Positions 17,926 to 27,502 are shown, counted from the first letter of the stretch. The stretch is DNA of 64,000 nucleotides from Ohessyouella blattaphilus (GCF_024721265.1 NZ_JAMXOC010000001.1:1-64000); one strand, 5' to 3'. Translations and numbers: made by a program. Notes: generated by a model from the letters alone, not told the origin.

Positions 17926-19131
17926 TTATTTTCTTCTAAAGAAATCCGGAATCTTAATATCCTGTTCCTTCACGGTACTCTTAGGCACTGTCGGGGTATT
18001 AAGCTTCGGTGTCTCACCACCTGTTCCACCTGCCTGGGTTCCTTCTTCTTTACTAGGCATAAAGTCTAAGCTTTTACGCTCTGTTCGCGGGCGTGCTACG
18101 CTCTCTTCATTCCCAACAATCGGGGGAATGCCGCGCTGCTTCTGGCCTTCTAGACGGCTCTTTAACTTAGAGGCCGTACCTTGCTGATGAAGACCGGTAG
18201 CAATAACGGTAATCGTCGCTTCATCCGCTCGACTATCATCATACATAGCACCGAAGATAATATTCGCATCCTCACCTGCTAGTTCCTGTACGTATTCTGC
18301 TGCATCAGAAGCATCCATTAAAGTAATATCTCCTGATACATTGATGATTACATGGCTTGCACCAGCAATCGTCGTCTCTAGTAGAGGACTTGCCACTGCC
18401 TGCTTAACCGCTTCAAGAGCCTTATCGTCACCTTTACCCATACCAATACCGATATGCGCAATGCCTTTATCGGTCATAACCGTCTGCACATCTGCGAAGT
18501 CAAGGTTAATTAGTGATGGAACGTTAATCAAATCTGTAATACCTTGGATACCTTGCTGTAAGACTTCATCTGCCTTCTTAAGGGCTTCTGGCATAGTCGT
18601 GCGTCTATCCACTACCTCTAATAATTTGTCATTCGGAATAACAATTAGAGTATCAACCTCTTTACTTAGTTTATCAATTCCTTGAAGGGCATTGTTCATT
18701 CGGGTTTTTGACTCGAATCTAAAAGGTTTGGTAACTACACCAACCGTCAACGCTCCCATGTCTTTAGCAATTCTGGCAACTACTGGCGCTGCACCTGTTC
18801 CTGTACCGCCGCCCATACCGCAAGTAACAAAGACCATGTCTGCACCTTTTAAGGCTGCCGCAATCTCTTCTGAACTCTCTTCTGCCGCCTTCTCACCAAC
18901 TTCTGGTCTGGCACCAGCACCGAGTCCTTTTGTAATTTTTTCACCAATCTGCATAAGTGTTGGCGCCTTGCTCAATTGCAAAGCTTGCTTATCGGTATTA
19001 ATGGCGATAAACTCCACTCCAGCAATCTGTTCGTCTATCATTCGGTTAACTGCGTTGTTACCGCCGCCTCCGACACCGACAACTATTATTTTTGCTGCCG
19101 CTTCTGATTCATTAGTCTTAATTTCTAGCAA
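17926..19131 (-). CDS. ftsZ: cell division protein FtsZ
   Basis: This 401-residue tubulin-like GTPase polymerises into the Z ring at midcell. The GTP-binding signature [10 protein letters not shown], the N-terminal [14 protein letters not shown] loop, and T7-loop region NLDFADV are all present. The C-terminal tail is a variable linker (~320-385) ending in the conserved peptide IPDFFRRK, which binds membrane tethers. The start codon is TTG, chosen because AAAGGAGG lies eight bases upstream and no ATG fits the conserved N-terminus. It is the last gene of the dcw cluster, with its own promoter at 19202-19230 and terminator. No ftsA is next to it, so the membrane tether must be encoded elsewhere (SepF is the usual one in such species). 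Confidence 0.97.
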   Translation of the reverse strand: MLEIKTNESEAAAKIIVVGVGGGGNNAVNRMIDEQIAGVEFIAINTDKQALQLSKAPTLMQIGEKITKGLGAGARPEVGEKAAEESSEEIAAALKGADMVFVTCGMGGGTGTGAAPVVARIAKDMGALTVGVVTKPFRFESKTRMNNALQGIDKLSKEVDTLIVIPNDKLLEVVDRRTTMPEALKKADEVLQQGIQGITDLINVPSLINLDFADVQTVMTDKGIAHIGIGMGKGDDKALEAVKQAVASPLLETTIAGASHVIINVSGDITLMDASDAAEYVQELAGEDANIIFGAMYDDSRADEATITVIATGLHQQGTASKLKSRLEGQKQRGIPPIVGNEESVARPRTERKSLDFMPSKEEGTQAGGTGGETPKLNTPTVPKSTVKEQDIKIPDFFRRK

Positions 19132-19201
19132 AGGTTCGTCCTCCTTTATTTTCCTTAAATATCTATACTACCCACACATAATTTCGTACATTACTAACCT
19201 A

Positions 19202-19230
19202 TATAATATCGTTTTTTTTGTAAAATATCA
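19202..19230 (-). promoter_or_regulatory. sigma-A type promoter of ftsZ
   Basis: On the minus strand TTGATA (19225-19230), 17-base spacer, TATTAT (19202-19207). It lies in the 136-base gap between ftsQ and ftsZ, about 70 bases before the TTG start, so ftsZ can be expressed apart from the upstream cluster. Confidence 0.65.
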
Positions 19231-19267
19231 ATAGAGTTTTCCTTGTTTTTAGGTTTTTTTCTGCATT

Positions 19268-20014
19268 TCACTCAATTTGTATGGGGAATTCTCCTCTTTT
19301 GAAGGTAATTGTATCGTTATCCTCAGAATAGTTCTCCAAATGCAAGGTTCCTTCTTCTCCTTCTAGATTCGGAAGAATGGGGGCAATTTGCGCAATTTGC
19401 TCTTCACTTACCTCTTGTCCAAGCTTTATATAGATATTTCCCATAATCAGATACACACTATTTTCGATATTCATCACCCGCTCTACAGGCAGTTCTTTCT
19501 TTCTCGCTTCGTCAGTCGCCAGCAGTATCTGCTGCAAAAGCTGCTTATCGGTTGCCTCAAGAGTATCGCCAACCTGCAATCCTTCCCCAGAGATGCCCTC
19601 GATTCTCGGAACATCTGGTAAAAGTTCGTGATGCTTATAGACCACCAGACCGTTAATGTCTAAGTAAGCGTACCCATCTGACATTTCGATATAGCCCACA
19701 ATCGGCTTTTCCGTAACCGTAATCTTTAGCGTCCACGGGTTCTTTATTCCCACTTTAATCTTATCCAGCGTCTCTAGGCTTTGTCCTTTGCCTAACTTAT
19801 ATTTACCCATTACGTAAAGAGTATTAATAGAGTACGGGTCGTCTCTTACTGTTTCGATTATTTGATTGGTATCTGTGTACGTATTCCCCGTAACAACCAC
19901 ATCTTGGATGTGAAAGAGCACAAATACACCAAGTACAAAAATCGCCAGCCCAATCACGGTTGTAAAGAAATGATATATTCTTACGCTTAGCTTCTTTTTT
20001 CGTTTACCATTCAT
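19268..20014 (-). CDS. ftsQ: cell division protein FtsQ/DivIB
   Basis: This 248-residue bitopic membrane protein of the divisome links FtsL/FtsB to septal wall synthesis. It has a short basic cytoplasmic N-terminus (NGKRKKKLSVR), one membrane helix (~17-37, TTVIGLAIFVLGVFVLF), then a POTRA domain (IQDVVVTGNTYTDTNQI) and a beta domain to the C-terminus. Size and topology match Firmicute DivIB. It lies 16 bases downstream of murD, with AAGGGGAAGG before the ATG. The family is weakly conserved, but position in the dcw cluster supports the call. Confidence 0.88.
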   Translation of the reverse strand: MNGKRKKKLSVRIYHFFTTVIGLAIFVLGVFVLFHIQDVVVTGNTYTDTNQIIETVRDDPYSINTLYVMGKYKLGKGQSLETLDKIKVGIKNPWTLKITVTEKPIVGYIEMSDGYAYLDINGLVVYKHHELLPDVPRIEGISGEGLQVGDTLEATDKQLLQQILLATDEARKKELPVERVMNIENSVYLIMGNIYIKLGQEVSEEQIAQIAPILPNLEGEEGTLHLENYSEDNDTITFKRGEFPIQIE

Positions 20015-20029
20015 GCCTTCCCCTTTGTT

Positions 20030-21379
20030 CTACTCGGTTTTCACCAATTTCTTAAATACATCCCCGCGCTCTTCAAAGTTTTTAAACATCCCCCAACTGG
20101 CACAAGCAGGTGATAATAACACGGCGTCACCACTACCCGCCAGCTCTGTAGCCGTCCGCACGGCCTCTTCGAAGGAATCAACCAACACGTAGTCATGAAA
20201 TCCTAGAGACATAGCCGTCCGGGCAATATCCTCTTTCGTCTCACCTAGCAGAACCATCTTTTTAACTTTACCATTAAAGCTACCAATCCATTCCCGGTAA
20301 TCCGCGTCCTTATTATAACCGCCGGCGATCAATACGATCGGTCTCACCATTGCTGCTACTGCTTTAATCGCTGCATCAGGATTGGTCCCTTTAGAGTCAT
20401 TATAGTAGGCTATCCCATTTTTCTCAGTGACGAACTCAATGCGGTGAGCCACCCCAGCAAACTCTCCCAGCACCTTTCTAATGATGGTTAGCGGCACTTT
20501 ATACACAAGAGCCATCGCCACTGCCGCCATTACATTCTCGTAATTATGCACACCTAAGAGTTGCAAATCATCAAGGTCACACACCACTTCTTCCGTATCT
20601 TCGTAGCGTAAGACAATTTTTTGATCTTTAAGGTAAACCCCTTCCGCTAGGACAGACTTGCTGCTAAAATAAATCACTTGAGCCCATAACGTCTCACCCA
20701 GTTTTCTAGTTACCTCGTCCTCATAATTAAGAATGCAGTAGTCCCCTTCCGTTTGGTTTTCAGTAATCCGTACCTTAGCCGCAATATAAGCCGCCATTGT
20801 ATGATGGCGATCTAAATGATCTGGCGTAATATTTAAAATCGCACTCACTCGCGGATGAAAGGTTCGTATGGTCTCTAGCTGAAAGCTACTAACCTCAGCT
20901 ACCACCGTCGAATTCTCATCTGTCTTCTCGGCTACTAGTGTATAGGGTGTTCCAATATTGCCAACTACAAAGGAATTCTCATTGTACGCCTTGATAATCT
21001 CGCCTAAAAGAGCCGTCGTGGTGGTCTTTCCATTGGTTCCCGTAATCGCCAGCACTTCGCCCTTGCTGCAGAGATACGCCAGTTCAATCTCCCCGATAAT
21101 ATCAATATTTGCCGTCTTCATTTCGACAATTTCCGGTAAATCCGTCGGCACCCCAGGGCTTAGCACAACTAAATCTATTTCTTTCATTATCTCTCGCGGA
21201 AAATCCCCTAGCATCACTTGACAAGGACCGCCTATCTCCTGGCAAAGCTTTTCTTTATCCAGCTGCGTATTCCCGTCGTAGAGATATACTTCGCTACCCG
21301 CCTTTTCCAGTAGCGCACCTGCGGCTATCCCGCTTTTCCCAAGGCCGTAGACCAAGGTCTTCTTTCCTTTAAGTATCAT
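20030..21379 (-). CDS. murD: UDP-N-acetylmuramoylalanine--D-glutamate ligase MurD
   Basis: This 449-residue cytosolic Mur ligase adds D-Glu to UDP-MurNAc-L-Ala using ATP. Visible are the N-terminal nucleotide-substrate domain (VYGLGKSGIAAG), the ATP loop ITGTNGKTTTT, NITPDHLDRH, the YNDSKGTNPDA metal/ATP segment and the C-terminal LSPACASWGMF signature. The longest frame begins at 21478, inside mraY, but the ATG at 21379 has AAGGAGA seven bases before it and gives the normal N-terminus (MILKGKK), so it is the start used here. It lies 14 bases after the mraY stop. Confidence 0.96.
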   Translation of the reverse strand: MILKGKKTLVYGLGKSGIAAGALLEKAGSEVYLYDGNTQLDKEKLCQEIGGPCQVMLGDFPREIMKEIDLVVLSPGVPTDLPEIVEMKTANIDIIGEIELAYLCSKGEVLAITGTNGKTTTTALLGEIIKAYNENSFVVGNIGTPYTLVAEKTDENSTVVAEVSSFQLETIRTFHPRVSAILNITPDHLDRHHTMAAYIAAKVRITENQTEGDYCILNYEDEVTRKLGETLWAQVIYFSSKSVLAEGVYLKDQKIVLRYEDTEEVVCDLDDLQLLGVHNYENVMAAVAMALVYKVPLTIIRKVLGEFAGVAHRIEFVTEKNGIAYYNDSKGTNPDAAIKAVAAMVRPIVLIAGGYNKDADYREWIGSFNGKVKKMVLLGETKEDIARTAMSLGFHDYVLVDSFEEAVRTATELAGSGDAVLLSPACASWGMFKNFEERGDVFKKLVKTE

Positions 21380-21393
21380 GAACTCTCCTTTAT

Positions 21394-22347
21394 TTAAATC
21401 GCTAGATATCCTATCACACACAATAGGGTCGTGATTATGGTAAAGACTGCCACCACCCTCGTCTCCGACCAGCCGCATAACTCAAAATGATGATGAATCG
21501 GCGCCATCTTAAAGAAGCGCTTACCACCCGTCTTTTTAAAGTACGTCACTTGAATCATTACCGACACCACTTCTACTAGGTACACAAGACCAACAATCAC
21601 GATAAAAAGCGGCATCTTTAATAGATACGCCATCCCTACTACAAACCCGCCAAGAGCTAAGGAACCAGTATCACCCATAAATACTTTGGCCGGGTACACA
21701 TTGTAGAGCAAAAATCCCATTAGCGCTCCACAAGCTGCAAAGGCCACTGGCTCCACGCCGCCCTTTAGTAGCACCGAGGCAACGCCGAAGAAAATGGCCA
21801 CGGGAATGGTCACACTAGAAGCCAAGCCGTCCAGACCATCGGTAAAATTCGTCCCGTTTACCGTACCGATAACAGCAACAAAAAGAAGGGGAATTGCCAA
21901 GATACCCAGATCGAGATACGTTCCGGCAAAAGGAATTCGCAGCTCTAATCCTCTCTCTGTAAAAAAATATAAGTAACCAGCAAAGAACGCTGTCAGAACA
22001 AACTGCAAAAGAAACTTTTGTTTTGGTTTTAACCCATCAGGGTCTTTCTTCACCACTTTTAAATAATCATCTAGAAAACCAATCAGTCCAAAGCCCACCG
22101 TTAGCATAAGCACTGGCAAAATCTTGGGATAGCTTCGTAAATAAAACAGCGAAGGGATAACTAGCGCTAAGATAATCATAACGCCCCCCATCGTTGGGGT
22201 GCCGGCCTTCTCTAAGTGAGACGCAACCCCTTCTTCTCGTTCTGTCTGGCCCATTTTTAGCTTCTTTAACATAGGAATGATAACCGGACCAAGTAATGCC
22301 GCTATTATAAATGCGCCGATTCCCGCATATAGAGTTGTATTGTTCAT
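21394..22347 (-). CDS. mraY: phospho-N-acetylmuramoyl-pentapeptide transferase MraY
   Basis: This 317-residue integral membrane enzyme transfers phospho-MurNAc-pentapeptide to undecaprenyl phosphate, making lipid I. About ten membrane helices are apparent. The active-site motifs are present: FLDDYLK (DDY), NFTDGLDGLA, FMGDTGSLALGG, and the cytoplasmic PIHHHFELCGW histidine motif. Length is typical for Firmicutes. It lies between the class B PBP gene and murD with short spacing, so the block is one transcription unit. The start has a GGGAGG site. Confidence 0.97.
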   Translation of the reverse strand: MNNTTLYAGIGAFIIAALLGPVIIPMLKKLKMGQTEREEGVASHLEKAGTPTMGGVMIILALVIPSLFYLRSYPKILPVLMLTVGFGLIGFLDDYLKVVKKDPDGLKPKQKFLLQFVLTAFFAGYLYFFTERGLELRIPFAGTYLDLGILAIPLLFVAVIGTVNGTNFTDGLDGLASSVTIPVAIFFGVASVLLKGGVEPVAFAACGALMGFLLYNVYPAKVFMGDTGSLALGGFVVGMAYLLKMPLFIVIVGLVYLVEVVSVMIQVTYFKKTGGKRFFKMAPIHHHFELCGWSETRVVAVFTIITTLLCVIGYLAI

Positions 22348-22396
22348 CGCAGTGAACCTCCCTTACATCTTCTGTAACTAAACTATCATACTTGAT

Positions 22397-24211
22397 TTAC
22401 TGCACCTTTTCAACTCCAAGATAGGGGAAAATCTCACTTGCAATCCCAGCAAACATCTTTGTGGTAAATTGACCGTATTGCTGATCAGGGGTGTTCGGCT
22501 CATCAATCGCGATGTAAATCACTACTTGAGGATTCTCCTGGGGAGCATAGCCAATAAAAGATACTACGTAATTACGATGTCCTCTAGGAAGCTTCTCTGC
22601 CGTTCCCGTCTTTCCTCCAATATCATATCCTTCCACCGCGGCCGGCGCTCCTGTACCGCTTACTACCACCTCGCGCAAATACGTCTTCACTAGATCACTG
22701 GTTTCTTTAGAAGTAGTTTTCTTAAGAATCTCTGGCTCCACCGTGGTCGTCACCGTACCTTGTTCGTCTTGAATCTCTTTTACCAGATGGGGCTTATAGT
22801 AGTCACCCCCATTAATCAGCGAAGAGAAAGCCGACGCCAGCTGCACCATAGTCACATTAAAACTCTGACCGAAACTACTGGTTGCAATATCAACCTCTTG
22901 AATATCATCCAAGCCGTGAATAAGGCCCGCTGTCTCCGCCTCGCCTGGTAAGTCAATACCCGTATACTGGCCAAAGCCATAGTTACTCTGCATCTTCGTA
23001 AAGCCTTCTGCACCCATCCGCAGTCCAATTTCCATTAGCGCCACATTACACGAGTTGGCCATCGCCTGAGATAACGTCTGAGTACCATGCCCCTTCGTAT
23101 TATTACAGTAGATATCATGGTCTCCAACATGTAGCATACCACCACAGTAAAAGGTTTCTTCACCGTTTAAGACACCACTATCCAGAGCTCCAGCTACCGT
23201 AAACTCTTTAAAGGTGGAACCCGGCTCAAAAGAATCCGACACGCAGGCATTGCTCCAAAGCTTTGCCAGCACCTCGCCTTCTGAGCCTTCATCTCGAAGT
23301 GCCTGTTGATCTTCCGGAGTATAATTTCGCGACAAGTCCGAGCGATTATTCAAATCATAACTAGGGAAATCCGTCATTGCGAGAATTTCACCGTTTTGCG
23401 GATTCATCACCAGTACATTCGTCTTTAGACTTCCTTCTCCCGGTCTTGTATTATCTCTTTGAGCATCATTAAATTCTAAGACGTAACGATCCACAATGCT
23501 TTGTATCTGTAAATCGATGGTACTAACCACATTGCTTCCATTGACAGGTTCTTTTACCGTTCGATTAAACGTCGCATCTTCATCTAGATACCCGTATTCT
23601 TTGCCGTTTACTCCAGTTAAGACGTCATTGTAATAGGATTCAAGACCATAACTCCCAACATCCTCATCATTTACAAAGCCAATCACATCACTGGCGGTGG
23701 CATTATAAGGATATTTACGAATATAATCCTCTTCAAGCCAAATACCGTTACTATTAGCGCCATCCGCTTCATCGTTCATCATCTCTGTAAAAGTGGTCGC
23801 CGTATTGTAATCTACGTCCTTTTTGAGAATGGCATAGCGGCTTTCCGGCGTCTCTTCAAGAATCGCTTCCATCTCTTCTACCGGAATTTCAAAACACGTA
23901 CTAGCTATTTCTAAAGTCTTTTCAATATAATCCTCGTCACCTAGAAGAATCTTAGCATCGAGGATAACATTATATACTCGTTCGCTTAGAGCGATTTTCG
24001 TCCCGTTTCGATCTAAGATATCGCCACGCTTATAGGCGATTTGGCGACTGTTATACTGCTGCTGATCAAGAACCGTCTTTTTATACTTATCTCCTTTGGC
24101 CGCATTAATATAGGTAATGCGGCACACTAAACCAAGAAAAACTAGCATTACTAAAATAAATACTAATGCTAGCTTCCGTTTCATATATTTAAGGAACTTC
24201 CTACGAGCCAT
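22397..24211 (-). CDS. class B penicillin-binding protein (FtsI/SpoVD-like transpeptidase)
   Basis: The ~604-residue bitopic protein crosslinks septal or spore-cortex peptidoglycan. It has a basic N-terminus, one membrane helix (~16-36), a dimerisation/pedestal domain (RGDILDRNGTKIALSERVYNV) and a transpeptidase domain with the three active-site motifs: SxxK in GSTFKEF, SxN in NSCNVALM, and KTGT in GGKTGTAEK. There is no PASTA domain, unlike Bacillus SpoVD. The frame is open from a GTG at 24220; the ATG at 24211, behind AGGTGA, gives the usual MARRKF start. It follows ftsL with no gap. Division versus sporulation role is not resolved. Confidence 0.93.
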   Translation of the reverse strand: MARRKFLKYMKRKLALVFILVMLVFLGLVCRITYINAAKGDKYKKTVLDQQQYNSRQIAYKRGDILDRNGTKIALSERVYNVILDAKILLGDEDYIEKTLEIASTCFEIPVEEMEAILEETPESRYAILKKDVDYNTATTFTEMMNDEADGANSNGIWLEEDYIRKYPYNATASDVIGFVNDEDVGSYGLESYYNDVLTGVNGKEYGYLDEDATFNRTVKEPVNGSNVVSTIDLQIQSIVDRYVLEFNDAQRDNTRPGEGSLKTNVLVMNPQNGEILAMTDFPSYDLNNRSDLSRNYTPEDQQALRDEGSEGEVLAKLWSNACVSDSFEPGSTFKEFTVAGALDSGVLNGEETFYCGGMLHVGDHDIYCNNTKGHGTQTLSQAMANSCNVALMEIGLRMGAEGFTKMQSNYGFGQYTGIDLPGEAETAGLIHGLDDIQEVDIATSSFGQSFNVTMVQLASAFSSLINGGDYYKPHLVKEIQDEQGTVTTTVEPEILKKTTSKETSDLVKTYLREVVVSGTGAPAAVEGYDIGGKTGTAEKLPRGHRNYVVSFIGYAPQENPQVVIYIAIDEPNTPDQQYGQFTTKMFAGIASEIFPYLGVEKVQ

Positions 24212-24220
24212 CACTTTCAC

Positions 24221-24736
24221 CTAATTGCCAGCGTACGCTAACATACCTTCCTTCGGTATTTGTTCCACCTGGCGAATATAATCTCCTGAGGGATTGGCAT
24301 AATGTACGATTTGATTGTCAGCGGCATACGTCATACCCATCTCGTTAATCGCCCGGTCTCTCACCTGATCCAAATTGATGGGATCCATAATTGCCCCTTC
24401 TTTAGAATTATTCATCTCTTTAAGCTCTGATAATTGGCTTTGCATCTTTGTAATGTTCTTAGAGCTTGCTGTGACTTCTGCGTGAATCTTTATAAAATTA
24501 ACGCAAATCACCATAGCAATCACGGATGCTAACACAAGAAAAAACACGTAGCTGCCACTTATTCTACTCTCCCGACGGCGATTTTGCCGCGTCTTACGAC
24601 TAGGGGCTCTGCGAGGTTCTTGCTCTTCCCTTCGTACCGGTTCAAAACTCGGCTCGCGAACAGGAGAAAGGTTACCATAGACATAGGCTCTACTCTGCTG
24701 TCTTGTATTCCAATTTTTATTTGTTTGATAAGCCAT
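24221..24736 (-). CDS. ftsL: FtsL-like septum initiation protein
   Basis: This 171-residue bitopic protein has a long basic cytoplasmic N-terminus (~60 residues, many Arg/Lys), one membrane segment (VFFLVLASVIAMVICVNFI) and an extracytoplasmic heptad region (SKNITKMQSQLSELKEM), as expected for FtsL/DivIC-type coiled coils. It is placed between rsmH and the class B PBP gene, the canonical ftsL position, and would join FtsB/DivIC and FtsQ in activating septal synthesis. Sequence conservation in this family is low; the call rests on topology and position. Start follows AAAGGAGATAG. Confidence 0.85.
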   Translation of the reverse strand: MAYQTNKNWNTRQQSRAYVYGNLSPVREPSFEPVRREEQEPRRAPSRKTRQNRRRESRISGSYVFFLVLASVIAMVICVNFIKIHAEVTASSKNITKMQSQLSELKEMNNSKEGAIMDPINLDQVRDRAINEMGMTYAADNQIVHYANPSGDYIRQVEQIPKEGMLAYAGN

Positions 24737-24762
24737 GTCTATCTCCTTTCATCAACTTCCTA

Positions 24763-25698
24763 CTAACTACGTTCAAAAATACGAAGCTTTGCACTTTTTG
24801 AACGAGAATTTTCTTCCATCTCTTCTGCACTTGGCAGAATCGGTTTTCTGGTAATTACTTTCCCTTTAGATGCACGTCCACATACACAAACCGGAAATTC
24901 CGGAGGACAGATACAAGGGTTTTCCGCTGTGCGGAAAATATTTTTAACAATTCGATCCTCTAAGGAATGAAAAGTAATAATGCAAATTCGGCCCTGGGGA
25001 TTTAGAATCTCAATCATACTATCAAGAGAATCCCTTAACACCTCTAACTCCCTATTTAACTCGATGCGAAGGGCTTGAAAAGTCTTCTTCGCGGGGTGTC
25101 CCGCCTTCTTGCGCACCTTCATGGGAATCGCTTGCTTGATAATCTCCACCAATTGACCAGTGGTATCAATGGACCTCTGCGCTCTTTCGGCCACGATATG
25201 CTTGGCGATGTTCTTGGCAAACTTATCTTCACCGTAATCTCTAATCACGCGATAGAGGTCCATCTCACTGTAAGTATTGACGATGTCCTTAGCCGTCTTC
25301 TCCTGACGATTGTCCATCCGCATATCTAAGGGTGCATCTTCGCGGTACGAAAAGCCTCGCTCCTTGTTGTCCAACTGATAAGAGGACACACCAAGGTCAA
25401 GTATGATTCCATCCACCTTGTCAACACCTATCTCCAGAAGCTTTACTTGCATATCCTTGTAATTGCTTCTGATTAATGTGACTTTGTCGCCAAAGTCCTC
25501 CAGACGAGTTCCGGCTGCTTTAAGCGCTTCCTCATCTTGGTCTATACCTATAATACTCCCTTTGCCGGTAAGCTTTTTGCATACTTGGTATGCATGCCCA
25601 CCACCGCCCAACGTTCCATCTACATAGATTCCGTCAGGTTTAACATTTAATCCATCTACTGTCTCATCGAGAAGAACGGTTGTGTGTTTAAACTCCAT
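24763..25698 (-). CDS. rsmH: 16S rRNA (cytosine-1402-N4) methyltransferase RsmH
   Basis: This 311-residue SAM-dependent enzyme (formerly MraW) methylates N4 of C1402 in 16S rRNA. The SAM-binding segment [20 protein letters not shown], and [12 protein letters not shown], plus the C-terminal [11 protein letters not shown] and KPILPS motifs, mark the family. A start six bases earlier (ATG at 25704) is possible, but AGGGAG abuts that codon, while it is seven bases from the ATG at 25698, which gives [10 protein letters not shown]. It lies 11 bases after mraZ in the dcw operon. Confidence 0.96.
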   Translation of the reverse strand: MEFKHTTVLLDETVDGLNVKPDGIYVDGTLGGGGHAYQVCKKLTGKGSIIGIDQDEEALKAAGTRLEDFGDKVTLIRSNYKDMQVKLLEIGVDKVDGIILDLGVSSYQLDNKERGFSYREDAPLDMRMDNRQEKTAKDIVNTYSEMDLYRVIRDYGEDKFAKNIAKHIVAERAQRSIDTTGQLVEIIKQAIPMKVRKKAGHPAKKTFQALRIELNRELEVLRDSLDSMIEILNPQGRICIITFHSLEDRIVKNIFRTAENPCICPPEFPVCVCGRASKGKVITRKPILPSAEEMEENSRSKSAKLRIFERS

Positions 25699-25709
25699 AT
25701 ACATCTCCC

Positions 25710-26150
25710 TTAGAAGCTAAAACCTTCTGCTTCAAGCTGCTTGGCATTCTGAACGAAATTCTTGTCGGCAGCTGCGTTCTTCTCCTCCCACAAAGCTTTG
25801 TCCCAAATTTCGGCACGCTTCCCCATACCGATAAAGACGACTTCTTTGCTTAACTTCGCAAATCCGCGTAAGCTCTGAGGAATCAAGGTTCTCCCTTGAT
25901 TATCGATATCGCCGTCTGTAGCGCTTGCTACAAAGTGGTACATCATCTCTCTGGCAACATCATTAGTAGTAATCGGTAGTTTGTTTAACTTGGCTTCGAA
26001 TTCTTCCCATTCGTCTTCCGGATATACATACAGACAATCTTCATGACCCTTCGTGATAACAAAATCCTTCCCTAGGTCATCACGCATTTTAGCAGGTATA
26101 ATCAACCTGCCCTTGGCGTCAATATTATGACTGTATTCTCCTTTCAACAA
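25710..26150 (-). CDS. mraZ: transcriptional regulator MraZ
   Basis: The ~146-residue DNA-binding protein of the AbrB/MraZ double-SpoVT fold represses the dcw operon. The signature [18 protein letters not shown] at the N-terminus and the repeated half [15 protein letters not shown] are clear. The frame extends back to GTG at 26183, but that region is the operator array. The family N-terminus (hydrophobic residue, K/M, GEY) points to one of two adjacent TTG codons (26150 or 26147) as the start, with only a weak SD (GGGTGA). It is the first gene of the cluster and sits on its own binding sites, as expected for autoregulation. Confidence 0.9.
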   Translation of the reverse strand: MLKGEYSHNIDAKGRLIIPAKMRDDLGKDFVITKGHEDCLYVYPEDEWEEFEAKLNKLPITTNDVAREMMYHFVASATDGDIDNQGRTLIPQSLRGFAKLSKEVVFIGMGKRAEIWDKALWEEKNAAADKNFVQNAKQLEAEGFSF

Positions 26151-26159
26151 TGGATTCAC

Positions 26160-26195
26160 CCACTTTCTTCCACTTCTCACCACTTCCTACCACTT
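26160..26195 (-). promoter_or_regulatory. MraZ operator: four AAGTGG boxes at exact 10-base spacing
   Basis: On the minus strand AAGTGG occurs four times with a strict period of 10 bases (plus-strand CCACTT at 26160, 26170, 26180 and 26190). MraZ proteins in other bacteria bind runs of similar GTGG/TGGG direct repeats before mraZ. The array begins seven bases after the -10 element, so bound MraZ would block initiation or early elongation. Confidence 0.85.
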
Positions 26196-26201
26196 GAAAC
26201 C

Positions 26202-26230
26202 ATTTTATTACATTCTTAAGACTATTTCAA
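26202..26230 (-). promoter_or_regulatory. sigma-A type promoter of the dcw cluster
   Basis: Minus strand: TTGAAA (26225-26230), 17-base spacer, TAAAAT (26202-26207), directly followed by the MraZ box array. It would drive mraZ through at least murD/ftsQ. Confidence 0.75.
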
Positions 26231-26253
26231 CCCTATAATTGTAAAAAAAGCAT

Positions 26254-26292
26254 AAAAAAAAGGAACTAGCTTCGAACGCTAGTTCCTTTTTT
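26254..26292. terminator. bidirectional terminator between the small membrane protein gene and mraZ
   Basis: Fifteen-pair stem (GGAACTAGC / GCTAGTTCC core, extended by A7 and T7) with a seven-base loop. On the minus strand it ends the 26300-26599 transcript, keeping it separate from the mraZ promoter 25 bases on. Confidence 0.9.
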
Positions 26293-26299
26293 AGTGCAT

Positions 26300-26599
26300 T
26301 TATTCCGTTGCCTCTTCGTCTGCAGGTACTTCCTCCACCGGTGCTTCCTCTTCCGCTGCCGGCTCCGTGTTTAACTCTGTCAAATATTGATTTACATCAT
26401 CGTATTTTACTTCAACTGCTGTCTTCGGCTTATTATCTGCCACACTTCGTACCACCGAGTAGCCAATCCAGACCACCAAAAGTACCGCTACCACCAGCAA
26501 ACCGATTTGCATCATAATCTGCTTACGTCTCGCCTTTCTTTGGCGTTCCCGTCTTGTCGCCTTACTCTCTTTATATCGATCCACTTTTTCTTGGCTCAT
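26300..26599 (-). CDS. small bitopic membrane protein with acidic tail
   Basis: This 99-residue protein has a highly basic N-terminal cytoplasmic segment (KATRRERQRKARRKQ), one membrane helix (~31-50, IGLLVVAVLLVVWIGYSVV) and an extracytoplasmic tail rich in Glu and Ala (EPAAEEEAPVEEVP). I do not recognise a named family, although proteins of this plan are common in Lachnospiraceae near wall-synthesis genes. It is the last gene of the lipoprotein-ftsW-degV group and ends at a strong terminator. Start follows AAGGAGAG. Confidence 0.8.
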   Translation of the reverse strand: MSQEKVDRYKESKATRRERQRKARRKQIMMQIGLLVVAVLLVVWIGYSVVRSVADNKPKTAVEVKYDDVNQYLTELNTEPAAEEEAPVEEVPADEEATE

Positions 26600-26662
26600 A
26601 AAATCGTCTCTCCTTCTCCCCTATACTTAAACTTTTTTGTTATTCTAACACATCTTTATTGT

Positions 26663-27502
26663 TTAAACAACTGCGATAATACCACCGTCAGAAGCGTACA
26701 TGGTACTGATGCCCCTAGTATCAAGAATAATAACCTCTTTCACCGCGACTTTTTCAAGGATCATCTTTTTCACACTTTCTGCTCTTTCTAAGCAGTTACA
26801 GTGGGAAATAGCCAGAACCTTCTCCGTCGGATTAATCACCTCCGTCGTTAAGTACTGAACCATTTTCTGCAAGGCTTTATTAATTCCCCGTCCTTGGCCT
26901 AGTTGAAAGATCGTCCCCTCTGCTGTTGCACCACAGACTGGTTTAATATTAAGGGCCGAAGCCACAAGCATCTTAAGCCCTGTTAAGCGTCCATTCTTTC
27001 GTAGCGTCTCTAAATCTTCAAGGACAAAATACGTGTTCTGGCCTTCAATGTAGGCTTCCACTTCCGTAACCACCTCTTCAAAAGAAAGTCCCTTTTCTTC
27101 GCACTCTCTAATTTTCAGACCAATCAAGGTCTGAGCAACAGAAGCCGAGCGTGAATCAAAGATATACACCTGTTTATCCGGCTCTTGCTCTTCCATCATC
27201 GTCTTTGCTAACATGGCGCTATTATAAGAACCACTTAGATTAGCTGATAGCGTCACACCGTAGACTCGCTTTTCATTCCCCCGATACGACTCCAAATATT
27301 GATCAGGAGAGGGACAGGAAGACCGTGGACATTCCTTCGTCGCCGCTGCCGCTCGCAAAAACTCTTGTTGATCAAAAGTCTCGTCATCAACCATGTTTCT
27401 TTCCCCTACCGTTATATAAAGAGGAATAGATGTATAGATTCCCGATGCTTTCATCTCCGATGTCAATTCCCCACAGCTATCAATAATAATTTTGTATTCC
27501 AT
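26663..27502 (-). CDS. DegV family fatty-acid-binding protein
   Basis: This 279-residue cytosolic protein matches the DegV fold: N-terminal IIIDSCGELT, PRSSCPSPDQYLESY, and TLSANLSGSYNSAM loops that line the lipid pocket, plus the C-terminal AISHCNCLERAE segment. DegV/FakB proteins hold a fatty acid for phosphorylation by the FakA kinase, allowing use of external fatty acids. A FakA partner is not in the window. It lies 29 bases after ftsW and is probably co-transcribed. Which fatty acid it binds cannot be told. Confidence 0.9.
   Translation of the reverse strand: MEYKIIIDSCGELTSEMKASGIYTSIPLYITVGERNMVDDETFDQQEFLRAAAATKECPRSSCPSPDQYLESYRGNEKRVYGVTLSANLSGSYNSAMLAKTMMEEQEPDKQVYIFDSRSASVAQTLIGLKIRECEEKGLSFEEVVTEVEAYIEGQNTYFVLEDLETLRKNGRLTGLKMLVASALNIKPVCGATAEGTIFQLGQGRGINKALQKMVQYLTTEVINPTEKVLAISHCNCLERAESVKKMILEKVAVKEVIILDTRGISTMYASDGGIIAVV

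Noticed and set aside
21380-21478. Extended N-terminus of MurD starting inside mraY.
   Set aside because: The ATG at 21379 has a strong SD and gives the normal family start; the extension has no homology expected in MurD.
26151-26183. Upstream GTG start for mraZ (11 residues longer).
   Set aside because: The extra codons coincide with the AAGTGG operator boxes and the MraZ family starts close to GEY; no ribosome site fits the GTG.
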